A stretch of 64,000 nt of DNA from Achromobacter pestifer (GCF_902859625.1 NZ_CADIJX010000011.1:62001-126000); one strand, 5' to 3'. Positions 8,490 to 17,401 are shown, counted from the first letter of the stretch. The notes: generated from the letters alone by a model not told the origin. Made by a program: numbers and translations.

Positions 8490-9326
8490 ATGAGCACTCC
8501 CGATCGCATGCTGTCCATCCTCGACCTGTTTCGCGACGGCACCACCGCAGCGTTCCAGGAAGACATCATGGCGCATCTGGAATGCTCGCGCGCGACGGCC
8601 TACCGGTATCTCAAATCGCTGACTGAAAGCGGCCTGCTGGCGCCCACCGCCGGCGGCGCCTATGTGCTGGGTTCCCGCATCATCGAACTGGACAGGCACC
8701 TGCGCCAGCACGACCCGCTGATGCGAGCGGCCCGCGACGTCATGCGCGCTACCGGCGATGAACTGCACGCCAACCTGATGCTGTGCAGCTACTACGGTGA
8801 CAAGGTGCTTTGCGTGGACCGCTACTGGACGGACAACTCCATCGAATCCAGCTACGCCCGGGGCCGCCCTTTCCCGATGTTTCGTGGCGCCACCGCCAAG
8901 CCCATCCTGGCCAATCTGCCGCCCTACCAGTTGCGCAACCTGATGCTGTGGCACGCGGCCGAGATTCGCGAAGCGGGGCTGGGCGAGGACTGGGATGCTT
9001 TCCGGGCGAACCTGAAACGGCTGCGCACAGCGGGCGTGTGCGTCTCGCATGGCGAGGTCGACCGCGGCCTGATGGGGATCGGCGCGGCAATTTTCAGCCC
9101 CGAGCAAAAGGTGGTGGGCAGCCTGGTGTTCATCGCGGCCGAAGCGCATACATCGCCTGAACGCCTGGACATCCTGCAAGCGCGCATCCAGGTGGCGGCG
9201 GCCGAAGTGTCCCAGAATCTACAGGCCCCACAAAGCAACGGCGCGGCGGCGATCGGCATCATGCCGTCGCGGCCGCGCCGCATCAGGGCGCCCGCCGGTG
9301 CAACACCGGCGCGGCCCAAAGCCTGA
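8490..9326 (+). CDS. IclR-family transcriptional regulator
   Basis: 278 residues from the ATG at 8490, 14 bases after the SDR. Residues 5-50 form the winged helix-turn-helix (MLSILDLFRDG, then CSRATAYRYLKSLTESGLL). The rest is the IclR effector domain with GATAKPILA and GLMGIGAAIF. The C-terminal 40 or so residues are basic and Pro/Ala rich. As the last gene of the cupin-SBP-SDR operon it probably controls the divergent promoter at 5832-6005 in response to the imported compound. Its stop abuts the convergent ppa stop with no base between. Confidence 0.88.
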   Translation: MSTPDRMLSILDLFRDGTTAAFQEDIMAHLECSRATAYRYLKSLTESGLLAPTAGGAYVLGSRIIELDRHLRQHDPLMRAARDVMRATGDELHANLMLCSYYGDKVLCVDRYWTDNSIESSYARGRPFPMFRGATAKPILANLPPYQLRNLMLWHAAEIREAGLGEDWDAFRANLKRLRTAGVCVSHGEVDRGLMGIGAAIFSPEQKVVGSLVFIAAEAHTSPERLDILQARIQVAAAEVSQNLQAPQSNGAAAIGIMPSRPRRIRAPAGATPARPKA

Positions 9327-9857
9327 TCAGGCCTTGTTGTAGCGTTCGACGCTGTTCACGATTTCTTCGTGAGCGGCGTCCACGCCCTTCCAGCCCTTGA
9401 CCTTGACCCACTTGCCCTTTTCCAGGTCCTTGTAGTGCTCGAAGAAGTGCTGGATGCGAGCGACGTCTTCGGTCGGCAGATCTTCGTAGGACTTGATGTT
9501 GCGGTACGGGGGGTACAGCTTTTCAATCGGCACGGCCAACAGCTTGGCATCGCCACCCGATTCATCGTCCATTTCCAGCACGCCAATGGCGCGGCAGCGC
9601 ACGACGGCGCCGATCTGGATCGGGAACGGGGTCAGCACCAGCACGTCGGCGGGGTCGCCGTCATCGGACAGGGTTTGGGGAATGTAGCCGTAGTTGCACG
9701 GATAGTGCATGGCCGTCAGCATGAAGCGATCAACGAAAATCGCACCCGTCTCTTTGTCGACCTCGTACTTCACCGGGTCGGCGTTCATGGAGATTTCGAT
9801 GATGACGTTGAAGTCTTCCGGCAGCTTCTTGCCAGGGGAGACGCGATCAAGACTCAT
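9327..9857 (-). CDS. ppa: Inorganic pyrophosphatase
   Basis: 176 residues, the usual length of bacterial family I pyrophosphatase. Signature [16 protein letters not shown] holds the metal-binding Asp residues. [35 protein letters not shown] and the C-terminal [10 protein letters not shown] are also diagnostic. It hydrolyses pyrophosphate to phosphate in the cytoplasm and so drives biosynthesis. It stands alone, 32 bases downstream of hemY on the same strand, and converges with the IclR gene without a terminator between them that I can see. Confidence 0.97.
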   Translation of the reverse strand: MSLDRVSPGKKLPEDFNVIIEISMNADPVKYEVDKETGAIFVDRFMLTAMHYPCNYGYIPQTLSDDGDPADVLVLTPFPIQIGAVVRCRAIGVLEMDDESGGDAKLLAVPIEKLYPPYRNIKSYEDLPTEDVARIQHFFEHYKDLEKGKWVKVKGWKGVDAAHEEIVNSVERYNKA

Positions 9858-9889
9858 GATTCAACCTTGTTGTTTGTCTGAAGAAATGT

Positions 9890-11503
9890 TCAAAGCGAGC
9901 CGTCGTCCTTGAACGGCGGCTTGGTGGCCGGCACCGGCACCGCGGCAGGCGCGGGCTTCGGGCTGGCAGGGGGTACCGGCGAATACGTAGGCACGGGCTC
10001 GTCGAAAGCCGCCGCAGGAATCGGGGCGCTGTCGAAGTACTCGTCGATGTCAGACGTGCCACCGGCCAGCGGCGCATCTTCCGGCGCCAGCGCGCGGTCG
10101 CGCTGGTCCTTGCTGACGCGCGCATCCGGGTCCAGCACGTAGTCCGCGGCAGACGCCGCGACCGACGGCGGCAACGCTGGATAATCGCCGCCAAGATCAG
10201 CGTCGTTATCCGCGTCGGACGGATCCACGGCGTAGCCGCCTTCAGCGTCCACGCGATAAGGATCGGAACCCGTATCCGCGGCCGGCAACGCCGCATCGGC
10301 TGCCAGCACCGGCAACGCCATGCTGGCCGCCGTAGCCAGGCGCCAGTGGCGCACGGCATCGGCGGGACGTTCCAGGCGATCGTAAAGACTGCCCAGCAGC
10401 GCGTGCGTCCGCGCATCGCTGCGGCGGCTCAGGCTGCGCAGCAGATAGCGTTCGGCCTGCCCCCACAACTGGCCGTTCAGGCACAGCATGCCCAACGCGG
10501 TCAGCAGGTCAGGGTCGGTGGGACGCTGTTGCAGCCAGGTCTCGGCGCGAGCCAGGCGGCGCGAGACTTGCTCGGCTTCGCAACGGGCATATGCCGCCAC
10601 CAGGGTCGGGTTGAATTTCACCGCGACAGCGGCTTCCAGCACGCGAGCCGCTTCGTTGGCTTCGCCCGCCGCGTCAAACGCAGCCGCGCCAGCCAAGGCG
10701 ATGTCGGGCAACAGGCGCTCTTCAGCCTTCAGGTCTTTCCAGATGGCACGCCAGGCATCGCTGCCAGCGCCAGCGCGCAAGCGCGCCGCGCCCGAAGCGT
10801 CGATCAGCAGATCGGCTTCGTTGCGAGCCAGCGCATTGCGGCGCACCAAGCCACGAGCCAGCGTAAAGACCTGTTCGTCGTGATGCAGGGCCGTATGCGC
10901 GCGCAACAGCAAACGCATGGTGTGCAGGTGGCGGGCGCCGCCATCTGCCAACGGCGCAAGCACGGCCAGTGCACGCTCGGGACGCCCTTGGTCCAGCAGC
11001 ATGTCTGCCGAGACCGTCGCGGTGGCTTCCACCAGGCCCGGGTCGGTGCCAGCGTGTTCCTGCGCGGTCGCCAGCAGACGGTCACGGCGGTCGAATTCAC
11101 CCAGGCCGTGTGCAGCGCGTGCGGCGGACAACGCCGCCAGCACACGGCGGCTTTGGACCTTGGTCTGCTCGAGCAGCTTGGTCAGATCCTTCTCGGCATG
11201 GGTAAAACGGCCTTCCAGCAGGCCGATCCAGCCACGCTCCAGCAATTCGTGGTCGCGCGCCTGGGCGCGCTTGCCGCGCCACACCCGGACGCGATCCGGA
11301 ATGGCCAGCAGCCACGCCAGCAGGCGCAGGCCGACGTACAGCACGATGAAGGCCGCGACGATCAGCAGGACGGCCAGCGTGAGCGACATCCCGATGCGCC
11401 ATGGCCAGACCAGCAACAGCACATTGCCGGAATGGGACCGCAGCACCACCGCCAGGGCGACGGCGACAACGGCAAGCAGCAGAGTCCAGAACCAGGTACG
11501 CAT
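9890..11503 (-). CDS. hemY: Haem biosynthesis-associated TPR protein HemY
   Basis: 537 residues. Two N-terminal membrane helices (about 4-22 and 38-66) precede a cytoplasmic-side TPR-like domain with repeats such as LERGWIGLLEGRFTHAEKDL. The C-terminal 140 or so residues are Pro/Ala/Asp-rich, probably disordered, and longer than in many relatives. HemY of proteobacteria is an inner-membrane protein encoded with hemCDX and thought to assist late porphyrin synthesis; it is not the Bacillus protoporphyrinogen oxidase also called HemY. It follows hemX by 5 bases and is the last gene of the operon. Confidence 0.9.
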   Translation of the reverse strand: MRTWFWTLLLAVVAVALAVVLRSHSGNVLLLVWPWRIGMSLTLAVLLIVAAFIVLYVGLRLLAWLLAIPDRVRVWRGKRAQARDHELLERGWIGLLEGRFTHAEKDLTKLLEQTKVQSRRVLAALSAARAAHGLGEFDRRDRLLATAQEHAGTDPGLVEATATVSADMLLDQGRPERALAVLAPLADGGARHLHTMRLLLRAHTALHHDEQVFTLARGLVRRNALARNEADLLIDASGAARLRAGAGSDAWRAIWKDLKAEERLLPDIALAGAAAFDAAGEANEAARVLEAAVAVKFNPTLVAAYARCEAEQVSRRLARAETWLQQRPTDPDLLTALGMLCLNGQLWGQAERYLLRSLSRRSDARTHALLGSLYDRLERPADAVRHWRLATAASMALPVLAADAALPAADTGSDPYRVDAEGGYAVDPSDADNDADLGGDYPALPPSVAASAADYVLDPDARVSKDQRDRALAPEDAPLAGGTSDIDEYFDSAPIPAAAFDEPVPTYSPVPPASPKPAPAAVPVPATKPPFKDDGSL

Positions 11504-11508
11504 AAGGC

Positions 11509-12702
11509 TCAGTCCTGCTCGCTAGTCTTGAAACCCGCCGCCCGCAAAGCGGCCACCGCATTCAAGCTGTCGGCCACGTCCGGCATGCGCACGGCGATGT
11601 CGGTCTGCGCCAGTTCGCGCGCCAGCGTCTGGGCGGCGACGGTATCGGGGGAACGGTTGTCGAAGTACTTGGCCAGCGTGACGCCGACATTGTCGAGCTC
11701 GCTCTTCCAGACGGCGGGCTGACGCATCAGCATGGCCAGCTGGACGGTCAGCAGGCGCTGACGCAACGTACCGCGCACCTGGTCGGCCTGTTCGGGCGAC
11801 AGCAGCAAAGCGGCGGGTTCATCCACGCGCTGGATGGTGATGAGGCCACCCAGTTCGTGCGCCAGCGCGGAACCGGCGCGGCCGGGCCACGAGACCACTT
11901 CCGCGCGCCAGCGCTGCCACCACGGCGCGTCGGCGGGCAAGCCCGCCTGAGGATCGACCACGGGTGCGGGCGCCACGGCGGGCCGGCTTTCGCCAGCCGC
12001 TGCCACGCCCGGGGCGACGGCATCGGGCACCAGCAAGGGAGCCTTGCCGACCAGCGACACCAGACGCTCGATACGGGCGGATTGGGCGGGGATGTCCACG
12101 GTGGAGACGGCGCGCAGGCGGTCCAGGTCGCCGTTGATCGCCTGCTGCAAGCTGGAGAAGCGCGGACGGTCGGCGCGTGCCAGACGCGATTGCGCGGTTT
12201 CCAGCGCCACGATGGCATTGGACACATTGCCAGCCAGGCGCAATTGCTGGTTGGCGATGGTCAGCAGGCGTTCAATGTCGTTGGCCAGCAGTTCGTCGCT
12301 GGCGCTGTCGTTGAAGTTCTGCCAGGCCAATTGCAGCGCGTTGTATTGGCTTTGCGTTTCGCGCACGGTGTCTTCAAGCTCGCCCACGCGGCCGGCCTGG
12401 GCTTGCGCCAGGGCCAGGGCTTCGCGCGTGTCCTTGCGGGCTTGCGCCACGTCGGCGCTCAGCGTGTCAATGCGCGACGCCACCTCGCGTCCGGCGGACA
12501 CGAACTGCGTGCGCTGCTTCCACAGGGCATAACCCAGGCCCACGGCCAGCAGAATGACGATTATCAGGGCGGTGACCAACGGGCCACTGCCGCGCTTGGC
12601 CGGACGGGCCTTGACGGAATCGGCCGGGGCCGATGCGGGCGCGCTTGCGCCCGGGGCGGCCGAGTTAACGACCGGATCGGTAGCGGGAGTCTTGTCTGTC
12701 AT
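11509..12702 (-). CDS. hemX: Uroporphyrinogen-III C-methyltransferase-like protein HemX
   Basis: 397 residues from the ATG at 12702; the frame continues upstream but only antisense to the hemD end. An Ala/Pro-rich N-terminus is followed by one membrane helix (about 40-60, LVTALIIVILLAVGLGYAL). Next comes a coiled-coil (about 75-125, SRIDTLSADVAQARKDT) and the conserved HemX domain. It is annotated by homology as a methyltransferase but lacks an SAM-binding fold that I can see, so a scaffolding role is more likely. It lies 37 bases after hemD. Confidence 0.88.
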   Translation of the reverse strand: MTDKTPATDPVVNSAAPGASAPASAPADSVKARPAKRGSGPLVTALIIVILLAVGLGYALWKQRTQFVSAGREVASRIDTLSADVAQARKDTREALALAQAQAGRVGELEDTVRETQSQYNALQLAWQNFNDSASDELLANDIERLLTIANQQLRLAGNVSNAIVALETAQSRLARADRPRFSSLQQAINGDLDRLRAVSTVDIPAQSARIERLVSLVGKAPLLVPDAVAPGVAAAGESRPAVAPAPVVDPQAGLPADAPWWQRWRAEVVSWPGRAGSALAHELGGLITIQRVDEPAALLLSPEQADQVRGTLRQRLLTVQLAMLMRQPAVWKSELDNVGVTLAKYFDNRSPDTVAAQTLARELAQTDIAVRMPDVADSLNAVAALRAAGFKTSEQD

Positions 12703-12739
12703 GACGCGATTGTATTCGGTGTCTGTCCGATGCAACGAA

Positions 12740-13540
12740 TCAAGCAGCAACAAAAGCCTGGAAAATCGACTCGTCGTTGGGCAAGCAGATTTTTACCATT
12801 GCTGGGGAAGCGGCGCCATGACAGCCCGATGGCACGCGCCGGGCCAATGAGGGATGCGTCAGCACGAAATGGCAGCGTTCCCACCAGGAGGCCAGGCCTG
12901 CGGCGTCCAGGTGGGCGCGCACGGCGTCCGCGCCTTCACCGCTGGTGATGAGCCAGGTGGCGCTGACACCGCTGTCCGCCCAGTGCCGCAGCACGGCCAG
13001 TTGCGCCGCGTCCCAATTAGCGGGACAGCGCTGATAGGCGGCATGGCGCGTAACGGCCACCCCGTGCGCCTCAAGCCGGTCGCTCAGCCAGTCCCTGCCC
13101 TGCGTGCCGCGCACCAGCAGCACACGAGGCGGGAGCCGGGACAGGCCACAAAGCACGTCCCACAGGGCCTCGGAGTCATGGCTGGGCGCATCGTCGCCGG
13201 GATGCAGGACTGTTGTATTCATGCCAAAGCCGGCCGATTCGCGCAGGCCCTGGGCGCTGGCCGGCCCAACGGTGGCGGCGATCACCTCAGCCGGCCAAGC
13301 CGATTGGCCATCGACACGAGCCAATTGATCCAGGTATTGCTTGCCCGCATTGCCACTGACGAACACGACCATGTCGAAGTCCGCCGGCCGCGGCAAGTCC
13401 GCGGCGGCAACGTCCAGGGGATGGATTTCAAGCGCAGGAAGCATGCAGGCCGACCAGCCGGCGTCGGTCAGACGGCCGGCCAGCGCCTCGTTGCGGCCCG
13501 CGGGCCGCGTCAGGACAGCGACTCGCGGTGGCGTGGACAT
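12740..13540 (-). CDS. hemD: Uroporphyrinogen-III synthase
   Basis: 266 residues. N-terminal VAVLTRPAGRNEALAGRL, central RVLLVRGTQGRDWLSDRL and TWLITSGEGADAVRAHL match the loosely conserved HemD pattern of two alpha/beta domains. It cyclises hydroxymethylbilane with inversion of ring D to give uroporphyrinogen III. The start overlaps the hemC stop by one base (TGATG), so translation is probably coupled, which suits enzymes that hand over an unstable intermediate. Confidence 0.92.
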   Translation of the reverse strand: MSTPPRVAVLTRPAGRNEALAGRLTDAGWSACMLPALEIHPLDVAAADLPRPADFDMVVFVSGNAGKQYLDQLARVDGQSAWPAEVIAATVGPASAQGLRESAGFGMNTTVLHPGDDAPSHDSEALWDVLCGLSRLPPRVLLVRGTQGRDWLSDRLEAHGVAVTRHAAYQRCPANWDAAQLAVLRHWADSGVSATWLITSGEGADAVRAHLDAAGLASWWERCHFVLTHPSLARRVPSGCHGAASPAMVKICLPNDESIFQAFVAA

Positions 13541-14487
13541 CAGTCTGGCCTGGCGTCGTCTTGCAGCAGTTCCTGGAGGATGGCGGCGGCGCCGGCGTCC
13601 AGCAACTCCTGCGCGATGGCGTTGCCAAGCGCTTCGGCGTCGGCAGCCGGGCCGCTACGGGTCGCATGGACCATGCGCGTGCCATCGGTCGACGCCACCA
13701 GCGCGCGCAGCGACACGGTATCGCCCGAGATCTCGGCAAATGCCGCCAGCGGCACCTGACAGGAACCGCCCAGCTTGCGGGACACCGCCCGTTCCGCCAG
13801 CACGCAAGACGTCGTGGCGGCACTGATCAGCGGTGCCAGCCAGGCGCGCATGTCGTCGCGGTCATTGCGAATTTCGATGCCCAGCGCACCCTGCCCCGCA
13901 GCCGGCAGGCTGTCGGCGGGGTCCAGCAGGCTGCTGATGCGCCCGCCCAGGCCCAGACGCTCCAGCCCGGCGGCGGCCAGGACGATGGCGTCGTATTCGC
14001 CCTTGTCCAGCTTGCCCAGGCGCGTATCCAGGTTACCGCGCAACGGCTTGACCGTGAGCGCCGGATAGCGTGCGCGAATCTGGGATTCGCGACGCAGGCT
14101 GGACGTGCCCACGACCGCGCCCGCCGGCAGGTCTGCCAGCGTGGTGTAACGGTTGGACACGAAAGCATCGCGCGGATCCGCGCGATCCAGGACGGCGCAT
14201 AGCTCGAACGGGGCTTGCAGATCCACCGGCACGTCTTTCAAAGAGTGCACGGCAAGATCGGCACGCCCGTCGAGCAGCGCGTTTTCGAGTTCCTTGACGA
14301 ACAGACCTTTGCCGCCCACCTTGGACAGGGTGCGGTCGAGGATCTGGTCGCCTCGGGTCGTCAGGGTAAGGAGTTCAACCGCGCACGCCGGGTACAGCGT
14401 GCGCAGCCGATCGCGCACATGCTCGGCTTGCCACAAGGCAAGCCGGCTGGCGCGGGTCGCAATGACCAGGCGTTGCGGTAGAGACAC
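13540..14487 (-). CDS. hemC: Porphobilinogen deaminase (hydroxymethylbilane synthase)
   Basis: 315 residues. It has [49 protein letters not shown], and the dipyrromethane-cofactor Cys243 in [13 protein letters not shown]. All are standard HemC features. It polymerises four porphobilinogen molecules into hydroxymethylbilane. It is the first hem gene of the cluster, 9 bases after a small membrane-peptide gene, so transcription may come in part from the terC side. Confidence 0.97.
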   Translation of the reverse strand: MSLPQRLVIATRASRLALWQAEHVRDRLRTLYPACAVELLTLTTRGDQILDRTLSKVGGKGLFVKELENALLDGRADLAVHSLKDVPVDLQAPFELCAVLDRADPRDAFVSNRYTTLADLPAGAVVGTSSLRRESQIRARYPALTVKPLRGNLDTRLGKLDKGEYDAIVLAAAGLERLGLGGRISSLLDPADSLPAAGQGALGIEIRNDRDDMRAWLAPLISAATTSCVLAERAVSRKLGGSCQVPLAAFAEISGDTVSLRALVASTDGTRMVHATRSGPAADAEALGNAIAQELLDAGAAAILQELLQDDARPD

Positions 14488-14496
14488 GTGAGGTCA

Positions 14497-14619
14497 TCAA
14501 ACGAAATTGGAGACGATGACCGTCGCAACTACCCCGAGGATGGCCAGCACGAAAAGGCCCTGAAGGAGGCTCAGGCCCGATTCGGATTGCTGGGGATCAA
14601 CGGATCTACGCAGACTCAT
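14497..14619 (-). CDS. Small single-pass membrane protein of unknown function
   Basis: 40 residues: a polar N-terminus (MSLRRSVDPQQSESG) and one hydrophobic helix (about 18-38, LLQGLFVLAILGVVATVIVS). The ATG at 14619 lies inside the last codons of the terC gene (14-base overlap), with AAGGAA as Shine-Dalgarno. It ends 9 bases before hemC. The tight fit between terC and hemC and the credible ribosome site support a real gene. I do not recognise the family; it could be a small accessory to either neighbour. Confidence 0.65.
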   Translation of the reverse strand: MSLRRSVDPQQSESGLSLLQGLFVLAILGVVATVIVSNFV

Positions 14620-15322
14620 GGGATTCCTTGGAAGCGGTTTTGCGGCTTGCCAGCCACCGTCCAAGGACAACAACGAGCAAGGCGCCAATAATTTCAGCGG
14701 CAATTTTAACCGTAGTGGGCTGAACACCGAATTGACGTTCGACAACCACGTCCGTAATCAGCATGCCACCAGCGATCCAGCCCAACAGCGCCGCGCCCAG
14801 CGTAATCACCAGCGGGTACTTGTCGATCAGCTTGAGAACCAGCGTGCTGCCCCAGATGATGATTGGCACACTGACGATCAGACCAAAGGCAACCAGGCCG
14901 ATTTGGTGGTCGGCGTGGGCATTTTGAGCCGCGCCGGCAATCGCGATCACGTTGTCCAGGCTCATCACGAAGTCCGCAATGATGATGGTCTTGATGGCGG
15001 CGGCGATAGAGGTTCCCCCCTTCACATTGCCATGGGCATCGTCTTCGGGAACCAGGAGCTTGACGCCGATCCAGACGAGCAACAGACCGCCCACGACCTT
15101 CAAGAATGGGATCGACAGGAGCGTCAGTGCGAAAGCGATCAGCACGACACGCAGAATGATGGCGCCCGCGGTACCCCAAAGGATGCCCTGCATGCGCTGC
15201 TTGGGTGCCAGGTTGCGACACGCCAGCGCGATCACGACGGCGTTATCGCCGCCGAGCAGGATGTCGATTAGGATGATCTGGAATACCGCTGCCCAACTCA
15301 GCGTCTGGAAAAACTCAAGCAC
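14606..15322 (-). CDS. TerC-family integral membrane protein (first)
   Basis: 238 residues if started at the GTG at 15322 (LEFFQTLSWAAVFQ follows), the usual TerC start, preceded by GGGGG. An in-frame ATG at 15376 would add 18 residues overlapping the terminator stem. Two conserved acidic membrane motifs, ILLGGDNAVVIALA and MSLDNVIAIAG, mark the family. About seven membrane helices are visible. TerC/Alx/YceF-like proteins export Mn(II) or support metal loading of exported proteins, and some members relate to tellurite resistance. A paralogue is encoded directly upstream. Confidence 0.87.
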   Translation of the reverse strand: MLEFFQTLSWAAVFQIILIDILLGGDNAVVIALACRNLAPKQRMQGILWGTAGAIILRVVLIAFALTLLSIPFLKVVGGLLLVWIGVKLLVPEDDAHGNVKGGTSIAAAIKTIIIADFVMSLDNVIAIAGAAQNAHADHQIGLVAFGLIVSVPIIIWGSTLVLKLIDKYPLVITLGAALLGWIAGGMLITDVVVERQFGVQPTTVKIAAEIIGALLVVVLGRWLASRKTASKESHESA

Positions 15323-15354
15323 TATAGAACCCCCGAAGGCATTTATGAAAAGAA

Positions 15355-15400
15355 AGGCCGGTCCCGAGCCGGCCATCCTGCCGCGCCGCGCACGGCAGGA
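15355..15400 (-). terminator. Double-hairpin intrinsic terminator after the second terC
   Basis: On the minus strand a 7-bp stem (CCTGCCG at 15393-15399 with 15377-15383) is followed by a 6-bp stem (GGCCGG/CCGGCC at 15369-15374 and 15356-15361) and then TTTCTTTT. It sits between the two terC genes and probably limits read-through, so the first terC may have its own promoter or depend on partial read-through. Confidence 0.75.
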
Positions 15401-15434
15401 TCATTCAGAACAACTAATTATTGTAATTCAGCTT

Positions 15435-16133
15435 TCAGTCAGCTTTCTGACGCATCAGCAAAACTTTACCAATCGCCAGCACCAACAACGCGCCCAACAC
15501 GCCCGTCATCAGTTCGAAGCTGTGATGCGTGACGCCCAACGCCGGTTCAAGTCGCGCCACCGGTTCCTGCAAGGCGGGATCCCCCACCAGCAATTCGCCA
15601 GCGATGAAGCCCAACAGCGCCGCCCCCACCCAGACAATGACCGGGAAACGCTCGATGACCTTCAGGAGCAGCGTGCTGCCGAAGATGACCAGGGGGATGC
15701 TGATGGCCAGGCCCAATACCAGCAATGTCGTGTCGCCCATCGCGGCGGCGGCAACCGCCACCACGTTGTCCAGGCTCATGACCAAATCGGCAATCATGAT
15801 AGTGCGAATCGCGGTCAACAGATTGCCTTGTGTCTTGCCCGCGCCGTCTTCATCGCCTTCCGGCAACAGCAACGTCACGCCAATGTAGACCAGAAGCAGC
15901 GCGCCGATCAGCTTGAGCCACGGCAGCAACAGCAACTTGGCCGCCACCAGGGTCAGCACGATACGCATGATGATCGCGGCGGCAGAGCCGATCGTGATCG
16001 CTTTCTTCTGTTGCGCCGGAGGCAACGAACGCGCCGCCAGCGCAATCACCACGGCGTTGTCGCCTGACAGCAGGATATTGACCCAAATGATCTGGAGCAA
16101 CGCTATCCAGAATGCCGCTGAACTGAGTTCCAT
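15435..16133 (-). CDS. TerC-family integral membrane protein (second)
   Basis: 232 residues from the ATG at 16133, which has GAGAGG just upstream. It has the family motifs NILLSGDNAVVIALAARSLPP and MSLDNVVAVAAAAMG, with conserved Asp residues in membrane helices 1 and 4 that fit cation transport. It is clearly paralogous to the protein at 14606-15322. A structured 5' leader precedes it (16134-16270), suggesting conditional expression, for example by metal or pH; this is not proven. Confidence 0.88.
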   Translation of the reverse strand: MELSSAAFWIALLQIIWVNILLSGDNAVVIALAARSLPPAQQKKAITIGSAAAIIMRIVLTLVAAKLLLLPWLKLIGALLLVYIGVTLLLPEGDEDGAGKTQGNLLTAIRTIMIADLVMSLDNVVAVAAAAMGDTTLLVLGLAISIPLVIFGSTLLLKVIERFPVIVWVGAALLGFIAGELLVGDPALQEPVARLEPALGVTHHSFELMTGVLGALLVLAIGKVLLMRQKAD

Positions 16134-16270
16134 GCCTCTCTTTCCTAGGTGTGATCCCCCTAGGACAAACCAAATTAATGGATGAAAAAAAACGAAAGCC
16201 GTACTGACCGTCTTGGTGCGAGCCCGACGGCATTCTTGCAGGGTACGTGCGAAATTTCTTTCATTATAGT
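16134..16270 (-). promoter_or_regulatory. Structured 5' leader and promoter of the second terC gene
   Basis: On the minus strand a perfect TATAAT (16263-16268) gives a likely -10; no good -35 is visible. The transcript would then contain CCGTC...GACGG (plus outer GCCGT...ACGGC) ending in a run of eight U, an intrinsic-terminator-like structure inside the leader. A second hairpin, TCCTAGG...CCTAGGA, comes immediately before the Shine-Dalgarno. This arrangement suggests attenuation. The yybP-ykoY (Mn) riboswitch core, which often precedes such genes, was not found. Confidence 0.5.
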
Positions 16271-16365
16271 TTCGTTCAGCTTTCCGTATGTTTTGGCGAC
16301 CGCGATATGGACACGGGATTTCCCTAGGAAAACCCTGAAATTTGCAGCTGGAACCCCGGCGATCG

Positions 16366-16396
16366 GACAAAAAAAAGCCCGCCGAAGCGGGCTTTC
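16366..16396 (-). terminator. Intrinsic terminator after sucD
   Basis: On the minus strand, a 9-bp stem AAAGCCCGC/GCGGGCTTT with a TTCG tetraloop (16374-16395) runs into ten T (complement of 16367-16376). It lies 21 bases after the sucD stop and ends the sucCD transcript. Confidence 0.93.
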
Positions 16397-16416
16397 CTAC
16401 ACGCAATGCTGAAGAC

Positions 16417-17298
16417 TTACAGCACCGACTTGAGCAGCTTGCCCATTTCGGAGGGGTTGCGCGTCGTGCGGATGCCGCAAGCTTCCATGACTTCCAGCTT
16501 GGCATCAGCCGTGTCGGCGCCACCGGAGATCAGGGCGCCAGCGTGGCCCATGCGCTTGCCGGCAGGAGCCGTGACACCAGCGATGAAGCCGACGACCGGC
16601 TTCTTCATGTTGTCCTTGGCCCACTCAGCAGCGTTGACTTCATCCGGGCCGCCGATTTCGCCGATCATGATGACGGCGTCGGTGTCGGGATCGTCATTGA
16701 ACAGCTTGAGCACGTCAACGTGCTTCAGGCCGTTGATGGGATCGCCACCGATGCCGACGGCGCTGGATTGACCCAGGCCCAGCTCGGTGACTTGCGCCAC
16801 GGCTTCGTACGTCAGGGTGCCCGAACGGCTGACGATGCCGATGCGGCCCTTGCGGTGGATGTGACCGGGCATGATGCCGATCTTGATTTCGTCAGGCGTG
16901 ATCAGGCCGGGGCAGTTCGGGCCCAGCAGCAGGGTCTTGCTGCCCTTGTCCTTCATGCGGTTCTTGAGTTGCAGCATGTCACGGACGGGGATGCCTTCGG
17001 TGATGCAGATCACCAGATCCAGTTCGGCCTCGACGGCTTCCCAGATGGCAGCAGCGGCACCAGCCGGCGGCACGTAAATGACGGACACGGTCGCGCCGGT
17101 GTCAGCCTTGGCGTCTTTCACCGAAGCGAAAATCGGCACGCCTTCAAAGTCTTCACCCGCCTTCTTGGGGTTCACGCCAGCCACGAAGGCGGCTTTACCA
17201 TTGGCGTACTCACGGCACATACGGGTGTGGAACTGGCCCGTCTTGCCCGTGATGCCCTGGGTGATGACTTTGGTGTCCTTGTTGATCAGAATCGACAT
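16417..17298 (-). CDS. sucD: Succinyl-CoA synthetase alpha subunit
   Basis: 293 residues from the ATG at 17298. N-terminal [21 protein letters not shown], CoA-site text [23 protein letters not shown], and the phosphorylated His in [14 protein letters not shown] are diagnostic. With SucC it makes ATP or GTP from succinyl-CoA in the TCA cycle. It follows sucC, separated by 103 bases that hold a dispersed repeat. The short upstream in-frame extension reads from that repeat and is not coding. Confidence 0.97.
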   Translation of the reverse strand: MSILINKDTKVITQGITGKTGQFHTRMCREYANGKAAFVAGVNPKKAGEDFEGVPIFASVKDAKADTGATVSVIYVPPAGAAAAIWEAVEAELDLVICITEGIPVRDMLQLKNRMKDKGSKTLLLGPNCPGLITPDEIKIGIMPGHIHRKGRIGIVSRSGTLTYEAVAQVTELGLGQSSAVGIGGDPINGLKHVDVLKLFNDDPDTDAVIMIGEIGGPDEVNAAEWAKDNMKKPVVGFIAGVTAPAGKRMGHAGALISGGADTADAKLEVMEACGIRTTRNPSEMGKLLKSVL

Positions 17299-17319
17299 TT
17301 GTGAATCCTTGGCAATTTC

Positions 17320-17400
17320 TTTTACCGCCGGGCCGTCCCAAGGTGGAAAGCGCCCCCATGGGGGGCAGCAAGCCACTAAGGGGCGCGGCGAGGGGGCATA
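17320..17400 (-). repeat. Dispersed two-hairpin repeat, copy between sucC and sucD
   Basis: On the minus strand this reads CTTGCTGCCCCCCATGGGGG, then GCGCTTTCCACCTTGGGACGGCCCGG. It matches the triplicated unit at 33299-33528 and, more distantly, 29056-29135. The first stem is GCCCCC/GGGGGC. It occupies almost the whole sucC-sucD gap, so it is transcribed within the operon and may influence the relative output of the two subunits. Confidence 0.7.
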
Positions 17401-17401
17401 T

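Noticed and set aside
10346-11722. Long plus-strand frame opposite hemY
   Set aside because: Composition is Gln/His/Arg-rich, with no domain, typical of an antisense shadow in high-GC DNA; hemY is unambiguous.
16134-16416. yybP-ykoY manganese riboswitch before terC
   Set aside because: The conserved loop text of that aptamer was not found in the minus-strand leader; only generic hairpins are seen.
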